A stretch of DNA of 64,000 nucleotides from UBA6136 sp041178325 (GCA_041178325.1 JBEGVN010000082.1:84125-148124), one strand, 5' to 3'; counted from the first letter of the stretch, positions 8,680-18,242 are shown. Notes: a model not told the origin generated them from the letters alone. Numbers and translations are program-made.

Positions 8680-10332
8680 ATGTACCAGTACGATCATCAC
8701 GACCAGACGATTGTTAACGAGCGCGCCGCGCAATTTAGAGACCAAACGCGCCGCTTCCTCGCCGGTGAACTCACCGAAGATCAGTATCGCCCCTTGCGGC
8801 TGATGAATGGCCTTTATATCCAGCGCCATGCACCGATGCTGCGTGTCGCAATTCCCTATGGATTGCTGTCATCAACGCAAATGCGCATGTTCGCGCACAT
8901 TGCTCGGACCTTCGACCGCGGATATGGTCACTTCACCACGCGTCAAAACATCCAATACAACTGGCCTCAACTGGAGCAGGTTCCGGACATTCTGGACTGC
9001 CTTGCCTCAGTGCAGATGCATGCCATACAAACCAGCGGCAACTGCATCCGAAACACCACCAGCGACCACCTTGCTGGGGTTGCCGCTGATGAACTGGAGG
9101 ATCCACGCCCTTACTGCGAGATTATCCGGCAATGGTCCACGCTCCATCCGGAATTTGCCTTCCTGCCACGCAAATTCAAGATCGCCGTCAGCGGCGCTGA
9201 AAGAGATCGCGCAGCGACCCAGGTCCATGACATTGGTTTGCAGTTGGTCAAAAATGCCGAAGGCCGCGTAGGATTTGAAGTCCTAGTCGGTGGCGGACTG
9301 GGCCGAACTCCCATTATTGGCGTCGTCATTAGGCCATTTCTGGAAAAGGAAGACCTTATTTCCTATCTTGAGGCCATTCTGCGGGTATACAACCAGCTGG
9401 GTCGACGCGATAACAAGTACAAGGCAAGGATCAAAATCCTGGTCAAGGAGACCGGCGCTGAGGCCTTTACTCGACTTGTTGAAGAGGAATGGGGCCTTAT
9501 TCGTTCTAGCCTCAAGCTTGATGCACAAGAAATTGAACGGGTTTCTAAAGATTTTAAGACCCGGCAGTATGCAAAACTTCCTGCGACGAATGCGCAGGTG
9601 GAAAGCCTATTGACCAGCGACAAGGAATTCGCCGCCTGGCATCGCCGCAATACGGTCGATCACAAATCAACCGGATATCGTGCCGTCTTCATTTCGTTAA
9701 AACCCCACGGGAAGGCTCCAGGGGATATGACGGATACCCAGATGGATGCCATTGCCGAGATCGCCGACCGTTATAGCTTTGGCGAAATTCGAGTCACCCA
9801 TACCCAGAATCTCGTTCTGGCTGATGTGGAGGCCCAAAAGCTACCCGAGCTTTGGAGAGAGCTCGCATCCCTCGAGCTGGCAACCGCCAACGTCGGAACA
9901 GCAACTGACATGATCACCTGTCCAGGTCTAGACTTCTGCTCCCTGGCAAATGCGGCCTCCATTCCTGTCGCCAATGGAATTCAGTCCCTTTTTGAGGACA
10001 TGGATTATCTCTATGACCTTGGCGAAATACGCATCAATATTTCAGGCTGCATGAATGGTTGTGGCCATCACACGGTTGGCCACATTGGAATCTTGGGTGT
10101 CGATAAGAAAGGCGAGGAGTGGTATCAGATCACCCTGGGGGGCTCATCAGCCAATGAAGCTTCCCTTGGAGAAAGACTAGGCCCCTCCGTAGCCCGAGAC
10201 GAAGTCACTGGCGTCATGGAGAAGATTTTCCTGACCTTCAAGGAGCTTCGCGAGGGAGAGGAGTCTTTCCTTGAAACCGTGAGACGAACCGGAATCGAAC
10301 CCTTCCAGGAGCGCGTTTATGAAAATCATTAA
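8680..10332 (+). CDS. cysI: Assimilatory sulfite reductase hemoprotein (CysI/NirA type)
   Basis: Siroheme and 4Fe-4S enzyme reducing sulfite to sulfide for cysteine synthesis; a nitrite-reducing role cannot be excluded. The 550-residue chain has the duplicated ferredoxin-like and siroheme half-domains. The cofactor Cys ligands are visible as C-X5-C (C414, C420, in TCPGLDFC) and C-X3-C (C457, C461, in GCMNGCGHH). The start at 8680 gives an N-terminus (MYQYDHHDQ) like that of pseudomonad CysI, so I discarded the longer frame starting at 8170. The last 14 bases overlap the DUF934 gene, a common pairing in pseudomonads and relatives. No cysJ flavoprotein is adjacent. Confidence 0.94.
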   Translation: MYQYDHHDQTIVNERAAQFRDQTRRFLAGELTEDQYRPLRLMNGLYIQRHAPMLRVAIPYGLLSSTQMRMFAHIARTFDRGYGHFTTRQNIQYNWPQLEQVPDILDCLASVQMHAIQTSGNCIRNTTSDHLAGVAADELEDPRPYCEIIRQWSTLHPEFAFLPRKFKIAVSGAERDRAATQVHDIGLQLVKNAEGRVGFEVLVGGGLGRTPIIGVVIRPFLEKEDLISYLEAILRVYNQLGRRDNKYKARIKILVKETGAEAFTRLVEEEWGLIRSSLKLDAQEIERVSKDFKTRQYAKLPATNAQVESLLTSDKEFAAWHRRNTVDHKSTGYRAVFISLKPHGKAPGDMTDTQMDAIAEIADRYSFGEIRVTHTQNLVLADVEAQKLPELWRELASLELATANVGTATDMITCPGLDFCSLANAASIPVANGIQSLFEDMDYLYDLGEIRINISGCMNGCGHHTVGHIGILGVDKKGEEWYQITLGGSSANEASLGERLGPSVARDEVTGVMEKIFLTFKELREGEESFLETVRRTGIEPFQERVYENH

Positions 10333-10804
10333 AAGCGGCCATGTTGTAGAGGACCAGTGGGTTCATCTCGATGACGAGAGCACCCTACAACCGGGCACGA
10401 TGGCAACGGTATCGCTGGATCGACTGGAAGCCCTCACTGATGAGGAACGTCAGATCCCGACCAGCCTAGGGGTCCGCATCAGACCTGGCGAAGATGTTAA
10501 TCGACTTAACAACCACATCAAACGAATCACTCTGGTTGTTCTTGCAATGAATCCGTTTACGGACGGCCGCAGCTTCAGTCAGGCACGCATTCTTCGTGAA
10601 CAGCTAGGCTTTCAGGGTGAAATCCGCGCATCTGGGGATTTCCTCCGCGACCAAATGTACTACCTTCACCGTCTCGGAGTAGACTCTTTTGAGTTCGCGG
10701 AAGGAACGGATCTCAATGACCGACTGAAGGCCTTTACCGAGTTTACGGTGACCTATCAGGCGGCTCAGGATGAGCCCCAACCCCTGTTCCGTCGCCGCGG
10801 CTGA
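10319..10804 (+). CDS. DUF934 protein, sulfite reductase partner
   Basis: The 161-residue DUF934 family protein is almost always encoded directly after this type of sulfite reductase and is thought to assist it, but its biochemical role is unproven. Visible family features are the LGVRIRPGEDV segment near 50-60 and a TDGRSFSQARILRE block near 80-93 in which the Asp-Gly-Arg-Phe/Ser-Phe pattern is conserved. It contains no cysteines that could form a cluster. The ATG lies inside the 3' end of cysI (14-base overlap), implying translational coupling. Confidence 0.9.
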   Translation: MKIIKSGHVVEDQWVHLDDESTLQPGTMATVSLDRLEALTDEERQIPTSLGVRIRPGEDVNRLNNHIKRITLVVLAMNPFTDGRSFSQARILREQLGFQGEIRASGDFLRDQMYYLHRLGVDSFEFAEGTDLNDRLKAFTEFTVTYQAAQDEPQPLFRRRG

Positions 10805-10837
10805 CACCACATCCATCGCCGAAGAGGAGGCCCCTTA

Positions 10838-11284
10838 ATGGAATGCTACAAAGCTTTAACCCCATTGGTTCTCGCGCTGACCTTGACGGGATGCATATCG
10901 GAATCCATTACGTCCAGTGAATCGTCATCGGCATCGTTTGGATCAAGCTCTGATTCGTCCAGTTCGCCTTCCAAATCATCCAAAAAGAAGGCAAGTGTCC
11001 CTGAGGAAAAGCGTGGGTATCTCAATGACATCGCCAACCTGACGAACTCCGTTACCGGCTCCAAAATGACTTCATCAGACTTCATGAATGCCCTCTCCCG
11101 GACAGCCAGCCAGGACCAGATCAGCAACTGGGAGTCAGAATCCACGACCTATCTTGGTATCGGCAAGGGGCTCAAGCGAGCCACCGTACCAATTGCTCAA
11201 ATCAAGGATCAACCCTTCCTTGAAGACATTCTGGCCCGTAACCAAAATGCCCTCGACCTGATTCAGCAGGGATACAAGGAGTAA
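10838..11284 (+). CDS. Serine-rich lipoprotein of unknown function
   Basis: A 148-residue exported lipoprotein. The signal peptide ends at lipobox LTGC (about residues 16-19), followed by a serine-dominated linker to about residue 50 and a folded C-terminal part with a DIANLTNSVTG segment and predicted helices. AGAGGAGG lies 9 bases before the ATG. The gene ends 6 bases before the GTG of the next, larger exported protein, so the two are probably co-expressed and may act together in the envelope. No enzymatic motif is visible. Confidence 0.75.
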   Translation: MECYKALTPLVLALTLTGCISESITSSESSSASFGSSSDSSSSPSKSSKKKASVPEEKRGYLNDIANLTNSVTGSKMTSSDFMNALSRTASQDQISNWESESTTYLGIGKGLKRATVPIAQIKDQPFLEDILARNQNALDLIQQGYKE

Positions 11285-11290
11285 ACCCGC

Positions 11291-13093
11291 GTGAGATCGC
11301 GACCGCTTCCTTGGGGAGCGGTCATCCTTCTGGTTGTTGCCCAAACGGCGATCGCCGACCACTCCCTGGACTACCTCTACATTGAGGCCAATAGCGGGAC
11401 CTCCAGTGGCGGCCATGTTGCAGTCAAGCTGGATGAAACGGTCTACCACTTCCAGAACAAGGATGGCCTGATCTTGGTGCAAAGGGATGACTGGCCCCGG
11501 TTCAGACATCTTTATGCCGATCTTGATAACCGAGACATCCATGCTGCGAGGGTCCTGGTCCCAGAGGCCGTCCAGTCCGAGATAAAGCAACATCTCGATC
11601 TTTTCCACCTCAACCAGAAAGCCTTGCTGGAAAGAGCAGCTTCCCTTGGACGGGATCTTGAACTTCTTGAGGCGCTCACTCAAAAGCGTCCTTTCCTGCT
11701 CCAGGGTGCCGGACTCTTTCAAGAAAAAAAAGCCTCCCTAGCGCCAAGACCACACGTATTTCTGGCACTTTCCTCACGTGATAGGCAAAACTTTCTTCTC
11801 CATCGATTACAAACTCTCACCCAAAAACGCGAGAGTCTTCAATATTTCGACTCAAACTACACCGCCGAGGAATCCAGTCCGGCCAATTTTGGGCAAGGTT
11901 ACGCGGACCAATGGATGGATCTTCTGCAAAACGAGATCGCACTGGAGTTTGTTCTTGGGCGAAAGGAGATCAACCCAGCCCTCTTGATGGATGGCGGCCC
12001 CCTGGTTCTTCAGGAAGAACCAAAAGATTGCTCAGCACAAAACTGGCTCACGCGCTATCTCAGTCACCTGGAAGAAGATGCGACCCGACTTCTGCTTCAC
12101 CCTTACCCCGGTTCAGGACTGCCTCTTCTAAGAACCCTCGCCCGCGCGGAAGCCGTAAAGCTCTCCCTTCAAAGAGGCAGGCTCTATCTGATTCTTCCGG
12201 GACTGACCTCCGAAACCTCTGAACCGCAGAACGATACCTACCTCCAAAGCGCCCAAAATCACCTTGAAACAGATTTTAGGCAGCACCTAGAAGAACTCAG
12301 ACACCGCGTTTTCTGCTCGAATGAAATCGACGATCTTCCGTACCATAAACTGGAATTAGCAGGCCTCGATCTGAGGGAAGCCATCCACGCCAATCAGCAA
12401 GAAATGCCCGTACGATTCGACCATGAACCCGATCTCCCTAATGCGCCTGGGCTTATTACGCCTGTTCAGATCGAGAATTCAATTCGCCCTAGAGCCACCG
12501 AACTTGATAATGCCACTGAAGCACGAGACCGCCTGGCGGACGAAATCAGCGAGAGAATGCGTTACAACCTGATTACTCGGAACTGCGTAACGGAACTGAT
12601 CAAGGCCATGTACTTCGGCTTTGAGAATAATCAAGAGCCTCCCGAATTCAAGGGACATATTGATCCATCGGGTTCTCAGGCATTCGTTCCTTTTCGTTTT
12701 TTTGAGCTGGTTTTAAAGCGATATCCCGTTGGAAGCACAACGAAGATCCTCTCCTTTCGACATCAAAAGCTGGCTCAATTAACTGCTGAGGATCGCGGGC
12801 CCTGGCTGGGAATTCGTGAGGGGAATACTTTGACCAGCAAGCTCTATCGGCCAAGAGAGACCGATGGGGTCTTTCTGTTTTTTACTGACGACACCCTGTG
12901 GACGAGGCCTCTCCTCGGAGGCGCCAATCTCGGAACCGCTATGGGTGCCATGGCCTTAGGACTTGTCGGATTTCCCCTGGACGAGGGGAGACTACTCAAG
13001 GCTGGAGCGCGGGGGGCACTCTTCAGCCTGCCGGAAATCGCGCTGTGGAATGTTCGAAAGGGAAGCTACACCGAGGTCACCCTTCGAAACTAA
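11291..13093 (+). CDS. Exported DUF4105-like protein, possible permuted papain-fold hydrolase
   Basis: A 600-residue protein with an N-terminal signal peptide ending near AIADHS (about residue 23). An early GGHVAVKLDETVYHFQ segment (about 37-52) and a late NLITRNCVTELIKAM segment (about 425-439) form the His-first, Cys-later order seen in circularly permuted NlpC/P60-type papain folds. I infer a thiol hydrolase or acyltransferase-like fold acting in the periplasm; this is not shown. The centre (about 80-330) is helical with no recognised motif. Start GTG, with AAGGAG 8 bases upstream. It follows the serine-rich lipoprotein directly. Confidence 0.65.
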   Translation: MRSRPLPWGAVILLVVAQTAIADHSLDYLYIEANSGTSSGGHVAVKLDETVYHFQNKDGLILVQRDDWPRFRHLYADLDNRDIHAARVLVPEAVQSEIKQHLDLFHLNQKALLERAASLGRDLELLEALTQKRPFLLQGAGLFQEKKASLAPRPHVFLALSSRDRQNFLLHRLQTLTQKRESLQYFDSNYTAEESSPANFGQGYADQWMDLLQNEIALEFVLGRKEINPALLMDGGPLVLQEEPKDCSAQNWLTRYLSHLEEDATRLLLHPYPGSGLPLLRTLARAEAVKLSLQRGRLYLILPGLTSETSEPQNDTYLQSAQNHLETDFRQHLEELRHRVFCSNEIDDLPYHKLELAGLDLREAIHANQQEMPVRFDHEPDLPNAPGLITPVQIENSIRPRATELDNATEARDRLADEISERMRYNLITRNCVTELIKAMYFGFENNQEPPEFKGHIDPSGSQAFVPFRFFELVLKRYPVGSTTKILSFRHQKLAQLTAEDRGPWLGIREGNTLTSKLYRPRETDGVFLFFTDDTLWTRPLLGGANLGTAMGAMALGLVGFPLDEGRLLKAGARGALFSLPEIALWNVRKGSYTEVTLRN

Positions 13094-13104
13094 TTGATCG
13101 TCTT

Positions 13105-13136
13105 ATGGGGGATAGTCCGGAGAGGGCATCCCCCAT
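13105..13136. terminator. Probable terminator hairpin between convergent genes
   Basis: The arms ATGGGGGAT (13105-13113) and ATCCCCCAT (13128-13136) are perfectly complementary, with a 14-base loop, between the stop codons of two convergent genes. No T-tract follows, so its efficiency is uncertain. Confidence 0.5.
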
Positions 13137-13149
13137 TCAGATGAAGACC

Positions 13150-14532
13150 CTATGGTTTGGAAGGAGCCGTTTTCGGCGTCTTCTTAACGATATTTATCCC
13201 GCGCAGAAGGTTCAATGCCTCATTCAAAGGGTAATCCTGGACAGCCAAAGCATCTTCAGAATCCGTAGCGCCGGCCTTAGGCGCTTCCTTGGGCACCGTC
13301 AATTCCTTGATGGGCTCACGTTTCGGGGAGGGATTATTGTTCTCCAGATGGTTGGCAAGATCGGCTTCTTTGATCGGGCCGAACTCTGACTGATTCGCCG
13401 CTTCTATCTTGACCTTTGAAATCAGGACATCAGGTGAAATACCCTCGGCCTGAATCGATCGTCCTGAGGGCGTGTAGTAACGAGCAGTGGTCAGCTTGAC
13501 TGCCGCCCCGTTACTGGTGGGCAAAATCGTCTGAACAGAACCCTTGCCAAAGGTTTTTTCACCCATAATCACTGCGCGATTGTGATCCTGAAGGGCGCCG
13601 GCAACGATCTCGGAAGCAGAAGCCGAGCCCGCATTGATCAGAACGACAATCGGTGCCCCCTCGATCAAATCACCAGGGGTTGCATTGAATTTCATCTTCG
13701 AGTCTTCAATACGCCCATCCGTGTAGACCACGAGACCTTCATCCAAAAATGCATCACTGACCGTAACCGCGGCATTCAGAACACCACCAGGGTTGTTTCT
13801 CAAGTCCAACACCAACCCTTTAAGCTTTCCGGACTTCTTCAACTCCTCAATCGCATCAATCATGCTCTCGCCCGTCTTGGCCTGGAAGCTTGAGAGCCTG
13901 ACATAACCATAACCCGGCTCAAGCATTCGGCTACGAACACTTTTGACCTTGATCACATCACGAATGAGTTTCAGCTTGATCGGCTGTTCTGCGCCTTCCC
14001 TTACAATGGTCAGCACGATGGCACTTCCCGGCTCTCCGCGCATAATCTTGACGGCATCATTCAGGCTTAGCCCCTTAACAGGTTTGTCATCCAGTCGAAT
14101 GATGAGATCACCCGCCTTAACGCCCGCCTTTTGTGCCGGAGTTTCATCGATGGGAGCAATGACCTTAACAAACCCATTTTCCATTCCGACCTCGATGCCT
14201 AGGCCACCAAACTGTCCCGTAGTGCCAACCTTTAGCTCTTCATACTGCTCCTTATCGAGATAAGCCGAGTGAGGATCCAGACCGGAAAGCATTCCACGAA
14301 TGGCATCCTCGAGGAGCTTGTCATCTTTCACAGGTTCAACGTAATCCTGCTTGATCCGACCGTAAACCTCTGAAAATGCTTTCAAACCCTCAAATGGAAT
14401 TTGGCTGCTGTCGGTTGTTTCAACCTTAGGGGCCGGGGGCTTTTCAGCCAAAACCATGCCTGATTGCGTCAGAACAAAGACGCCAGCCATGATCGGTGCG
14501 ACGACTGCTCGAAACTTGAAGGAAAAAAGCAT
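13150..14532 (-). CDS. ctpA: Carboxy-terminal processing protease, S41 family
   Basis: Periplasmic PDZ serine protease of the S41 family that trims or degrades envelope proteins; pseudomonad CtpA, for example, degrades peptidoglycan hydrolases. The 460-residue protein has a signal peptide, an N-terminal helical region, a PDZ domain (about 95-175, with GGLGIEVG) and the protease core. The Ser-Lys dyad is visible in NAGSASASEIV (Ser) and MGEKTFGKGSVQ (Lys). The C-terminal 80 residues are variable. It lies 36 bases after envC, the order gpmI-envC-ctpA being conserved in pseudomonads, which suggests co-expression with cell-separation functions. Confidence 0.94.
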   Translation of the reverse strand: MLFSFKFRAVVAPIMAGVFVLTQSGMVLAEKPPAPKVETTDSSQIPFEGLKAFSEVYGRIKQDYVEPVKDDKLLEDAIRGMLSGLDPHSAYLDKEQYEELKVGTTGQFGGLGIEVGMENGFVKVIAPIDETPAQKAGVKAGDLIIRLDDKPVKGLSLNDAVKIMRGEPGSAIVLTIVREGAEQPIKLKLIRDVIKVKSVRSRMLEPGYGYVRLSSFQAKTGESMIDAIEELKKSGKLKGLVLDLRNNPGGVLNAAVTVSDAFLDEGLVVYTDGRIEDSKMKFNATPGDLIEGAPIVVLINAGSASASEIVAGALQDHNRAVIMGEKTFGKGSVQTILPTSNGAAVKLTTARYYTPSGRSIQAEGISPDVLISKVKIEAANQSEFGPIKEADLANHLENNNPSPKREPIKELTVPKEAPKAGATDSEDALAVQDYPLNEALNLLRGINIVKKTPKTAPSKP

Positions 14533-14568
14533 AAGGATGGCCTTGTCGAAAATGAGATGAAAAAACGA

Positions 14569-15714
14569 TTAATGGACTTGTTTGCACCAGACCAACGGAT
14601 CGACCGGTTTGCCTTGTGTGCGGATACCAAAATATAGCCCGGGTTTGTCTCTGCCACCGGTTGATCCGAGAGCAGCGATCACGTCACCGGCCGTAACCGA
14701 GTCGCCTTTCGATTTAGTCAGGCTTTGATTAAATGCATAGAGGCTCATGACTCCGTTGCCGTGGTCAACAATCGTTAGAAGTCCATATCCACGAAACCAA
14801 TCAGCGAAAGCGACCTTGCCTGCAGCAATGGCTCTGACGGGAGCCCCTTCCCTGCCACTGATAAGCACTCCATCCCATTTACTGGTCATGCGAGGACTTC
14901 CGAATTTGGCGGTGATGGTTCCTTGCGGGGGACAACGGCCGGAGCCTTCAGAGGGGGAGGCATCACTAATTGACCCGATCACAGGCTCTTTGACCGGATC
15001 AATGGCGTCGATCGCAAAAGACTCCACCAAAATACCAAGACTGCGCTGATCTTCCCGCATTTGTTCAGCCTGATCCTTAAGCTCGCGTTCCCAGCCCTTG
15101 AGGAGCTGCCTACGCGCTTTGCTGGACTCTGCCAGCGCAAGCTTCTCCTCTTGCGTCTGGCGGCGAAGCTCAGCCTTTAAGGTCGCCTCATCGTTCAAAT
15201 CCCGCTCAAGGGTTTCAAATCGCGCGATCTGCTCCTCGAGTCGGTGAATCAGATCAGACCTCGCCTGACTGAGATACCCGTAGTAGGCTAGCACACGCGC
15301 CAAATGTGACGCATCCTCCTGATTCAGAAGCAATTTGAGCCAATCTTTACTACCAATTACATGTGCACTTCGCAACTGACCGGCCAAATGCTTTTGTTGC
15401 GTGGCGATATCAGCCTTCAGATCATCGCGCTGTTTCTTAAGTTCACGGATCCGGCGTTCGCGCTGTTTGGCCTGAGCCTCAAGCTCACCAATCTTGCTGC
15501 TCAGGACACCTTGCTGAATTTCGAGCTGGGAAAGCTGCTGGTTTAGCTGATCCCTCACCCCGAGAAGGGCGGCATGCTTTTGGCGGGTCTGCTCCATCCG
15601 ATCTCGAATCTCCGACTGACCCGGAACCTCTTCAAGAGCATACACAGGACCATCGCCTGCCGTCAGGAAAAACACAACCGCAAGGACACCCGAGCGGTTG
15701 TTCAGCCTTCGCAT
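14569..15714 (-). CDS. envC: Murein hydrolase activator EnvC
   Basis: Periplasmic coiled-coil protein that activates N-acetylmuramyl-L-alanine amidases for daughter-cell separation. The 381-residue chain has a signal peptide, a long coiled coil (about 30-240, rich in Glu, Gln, Lys and Leu heptads) and a C-terminal LytM/M23 domain (about 275-378). The zinc-binding residues of active M23 enzymes are not kept: the HxH position reads LYFGIRTQG, as in E. coli EnvC, which supports an activator rather than an enzyme. It sits 22 bases downstream of gpmI and 36 upstream of ctpA. Confidence 0.94.
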   Translation of the reverse strand: MRRLNNRSGVLAVVFFLTAGDGPVYALEEVPGQSEIRDRMEQTRQKHAALLGVRDQLNQQLSQLEIQQGVLSSKIGELEAQAKQRERRIRELKKQRDDLKADIATQQKHLAGQLRSAHVIGSKDWLKLLLNQEDASHLARVLAYYGYLSQARSDLIHRLEEQIARFETLERDLNDEATLKAELRRQTQEEKLALAESSKARRQLLKGWERELKDQAEQMREDQRSLGILVESFAIDAIDPVKEPVIGSISDASPSEGSGRCPPQGTITAKFGSPRMTSKWDGVLISGREGAPVRAIAAGKVAFADWFRGYGLLTIVDHGNGVMSLYAFNQSLTKSKGDSVTAGDVIAALGSTGGRDKPGLYFGIRTQGKPVDPLVWCKQVH

Positions 15715-15736
15715 TCCCGTGGCAGGATGGATCTGA

Positions 15737-17281
15737 TTAAGCGAGCAAGGATCGACCGGTCATCTCGGCAGGCTTCGCAATGCCCAGCATATCCAGCATA
15801 GTCGGTGCGATATCTGCAAGGTTTCCGCCATCCAGGAGCTTCCTTTGCGAGTTTCCTCGGTAAACCAGGGGAACCGGGAAAGTAGTGTGCTGAGTCAGCG
15901 CTACACCGGTACCCGGATCAACCATCTGCTCGACATTCCCATGATCAGCGGTGATCAGGAGTTCGCCACCGACCTTATCCAAAGCCTCCGTAATGCGGGC
16001 AAGCGAGGCATCGAGCGTTTCGACCGCCTTTACTGCAGCATCCATAATTCCGGTATGTCCGACCATATCGCCATTGGCATAGTTACAAATGATCACATCG
16101 AACTCACCGCCTTCAATGGCTTTTACCATTTCGTCGGTGACTTCCCCTGCACTCATTTCCGGCTGAAGATCATAGGTTTTGACCTGAGGCGAAGGAATCA
16201 GGATTCTTGACTCACCTTCAAAGGGCTCATCAATTCCCCCGTTGAAGAAGAACGTCACATGAGCGTACTTCTCGGTTTCAGCCAACCGGAGTTGCTTGAG
16301 ACCTTTGCGCGAAAGCACTTCGCCCAAGGTGTTGGTGATCGACTGGGGCGGAAAGGCGATCGGGTAAGTGAAATTCTGATGGTACTCGGTCAAGGTGACA
16401 TAGCTTCCGAGCTTGCGCACTTCCCTGCGGTTAAAACCAGTGAAATCGGCATCATTGATCGCCTTACTGATTTCTCGTGCGCGGTCAGCGCGGAAATTCA
16501 TGAAAACAACGACATCCCCATCTTCAAGATGAACGGGCTGCTGTCCCTCAGAGACGATGCTGGTGGTTGCAACAAACTCATCGGTTTCACCGCGATCATA
16601 GGCAGCCTTGAGACCTTCTAGCGCTGATGCTGCTTTGAATTCCGCCTGACCCGAAACGATAAGGTCATAGGCCTTTTCCACGCGATCCCAGCGATTGTCA
16701 CGATCCATGGCATAGAAACGTCCACAGATGCTCGCGATCTGACCCGCACCCAAATCCTTGAACTTGTTTTCAAGGCGCTGAATCGGGCCCTCGGCACTCT
16801 GAGGGGGGGTATCGCGACCATCCAGGAAAGCATGCATGTAGACCTTGCTTACCCCTCGTTTAACGGCCAGTTCAGCCATAGCCTGAATCTGTTGATCATG
16901 ACTGTGAACTCCACCGGGGGAAAGCAAACCAAAGATGTGGATCGCCTTGCCGTTGGCCTTTGCAAGATCAACCGCCTGCGTGAGCGCCGGATTTGAGAAG
17001 AATGAGCCATCTCGAACGGCTTTGTTCACGGCGGTGAAATCCTGATTGATCAACCGCCCGGCACCCAGATGGAGGTGGCCTACTTCAGAGTTCCCCATCT
17101 GATCATCGGGCAAGCCAACTGTTTCACCGGCGCAATCCAACGTTGTATGGGCACAGGAGGCCCAAAGATGCTTCCAGGTCGGGGCCTTGGCCGCGGAAAT
17201 CGCATTGTATTGTGATGATTCGTTGTAGCCGAAGCCATCCAGAATAACCAAGACAACAGGTTTAGGGCGATGCGAGTTCAA
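15737..17281 (-). CDS. gpmI: 2,3-bisphosphoglycerate-independent phosphoglycerate mutase
   Basis: Glycolytic and gluconeogenic enzyme interconverting 3- and 2-phosphoglycerate with two Mn2+ ions. It belongs to the alkaline phosphatase superfamily; DGFG near the N-terminus and DDQMGNSEVGHL hold metal ligands and the nucleophilic Ser, and TADHGNVEQM near the C-terminus holds further ligands. An ATG at 17308 is in frame, but TTG at 17281 has AGGAG 8 bases upstream and gives 514 residues, the length of the E. coli enzyme, so I prefer TTG. First gene of the gpmI-envC-ctpA group. Confidence 0.94.
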   Translation of the reverse strand: MNSHRPKPVVLVILDGFGYNESSQYNAISAAKAPTWKHLWASCAHTTLDCAGETVGLPDDQMGNSEVGHLHLGAGRLINQDFTAVNKAVRDGSFFSNPALTQAVDLAKANGKAIHIFGLLSPGGVHSHDQQIQAMAELAVKRGVSKVYMHAFLDGRDTPPQSAEGPIQRLENKFKDLGAGQIASICGRFYAMDRDNRWDRVEKAYDLIVSGQAEFKAASALEGLKAAYDRGETDEFVATTSIVSEGQQPVHLEDGDVVVFMNFRADRAREISKAINDADFTGFNRREVRKLGSYVTLTEYHQNFTYPIAFPPQSITNTLGEVLSRKGLKQLRLAETEKYAHVTFFFNGGIDEPFEGESRILIPSPQVKTYDLQPEMSAGEVTDEMVKAIEGGEFDVIICNYANGDMVGHTGIMDAAVKAVETLDASLARITEALDKVGGELLITADHGNVEQMVDPGTGVALTQHTTFPVPLVYRGNSQRKLLDGGNLADIAPTMLDMLGIAKPAEMTGRSLLA

Positions 17282-17457
17282 CGTATAATCTCCTAGGACA
17301 GGCTTCATGGAAGCTTGTTTTCATGGTGGGACAATGGAAGGGCATGATGGCAAAACGCTCCGCCCCATGAGCCCGATTTTAGCGGGTTTTGATAGCTTCG
17401 TCCTCTCAGATACCCCGCGTATACGGGATTGAATGGCCGGTAATACGAGTAAAACTG

Positions 17458-17766
17458 ATGAAGGATGAGTTGATTAACCGCGAAGAGGACATCGCACAGG
17501 CTGCACATTGCATCAAGGCCATGGCCCATCCCTTGCGGCTGAAAATCCTCTGCATTCTGGGTGACACCCGCGCAAGCGTGCAGGAAATCGTCGATGCTTG
17601 CGGCACGACGCAAAGCAATATTTCCCAGCATCTTGCGATTCTCCGGGAGAAAGGGATCCTTGGATGCGAAAAAGAGTCGAATCGGGTCTACTACCATATT
17701 GACGATAAACGAACGCTCAAACTGATCGCGCTCATGCGTGAAGTTTTTTGCAGCGATGGCCACTAA
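17458..17766 (+). CDS. ArsR-family transcriptional regulator
   Basis: Small winged-helix repressor of the ArsR/SmtB type, about 102 residues from the ATG at 17458. The DNA-binding part is clear: AHPLRLKILCIL (helices), SVQEIVDAC and the recognition helix TTQSNISQHLAILREKGIL. The metal-site motif ELCVCDL of arsenic and cadmium sensors is absent, so the signal may be redox or sulfur rather than metal. It precedes a rhodanese gene by 29 bases, which fits sulfur-responsive control. A near-palindrome around CGTATACG at about 17419-17426 upstream may be its operator. Longer in-frame starts exist but are less likely. Confidence 0.85.
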   Translation: MKDELINREEDIAQAAHCIKAMAHPLRLKILCILGDTRASVQEIVDACGTTQSNISQHLAILREKGILGCEKESNRVYYHIDDKRTLKLIALMREVFCSDGH

Positions 17767-17795
17767 ATTCAAAACACAAGAACATCAAAATCCTC

Positions 17796-18242
17796 ATGAA
17801 CGTCTCTCCTGAACAACTCATCGAATTCATTGGCAACCATTGGATGATGGGTGCCGCTCTTTTCGTGGTCACTATTCTGCTGATCCAAGACATCATCGAC
17901 AGCGCGACTCGGAAACACAAAACCGTTTCCCCGACTGAAGCCGTAGTGATCATGAATAATGATCAAACCATCGTCGTCGATGTGCGTGAACCCCCTGAAT
18001 TTGCTGAAGGTCATATTGAAGGGGCTCGAAACATTCCGCTTGGAAAGCTCGACGAGCGGGCCAGCGAACTAGAAAGCCACAAGAACAAGCCGATTGTTGT
18101 GAACTGTCAGTCGGGTACGCGTTCACTGGCTGCCGGCAAGAAACTCACCAAACTTGGTTTCACCCAGGTTTATGAAATGAAAGGCGGGATTTTTGCCTGG
18201 AAGGATCAAAATCTTCCTATGACCAAAAAGCGCAGCAAATAA
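17796..18242 (+). CDS. Membrane-anchored rhodanese, YibN-like
   Basis: Single-domain sulfurtransferase tethered to the inner membrane. One helix (about residues 14-35) is followed by a rhodanese domain (about 45-143) with DVREPPEFAEGHI and the active-site loop CQSGTRS carrying the catalytic Cys (near residue 106). The ATG at 17796 gives 148 residues; an earlier in-frame start overlaps the ArsR gene and adds only a basic tail. The order rhodanese-secB-gpsA matches E. coli yibN-grxC-secB-gpsA with grxC missing. The upstream ArsR gene may regulate it. Confidence 0.88.
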   Translation: MNVSPEQLIEFIGNHWMMGAALFVVTILLIQDIIDSATRKHKTVSPTEAVVIMNNDQTIVVDVREPPEFAEGHIEGARNIPLGKLDERASELESHKNKPIVVNCQSGTRSLAAGKKLTKLGFTQVYEMKGGIFAWKDQNLPMTKKRSK

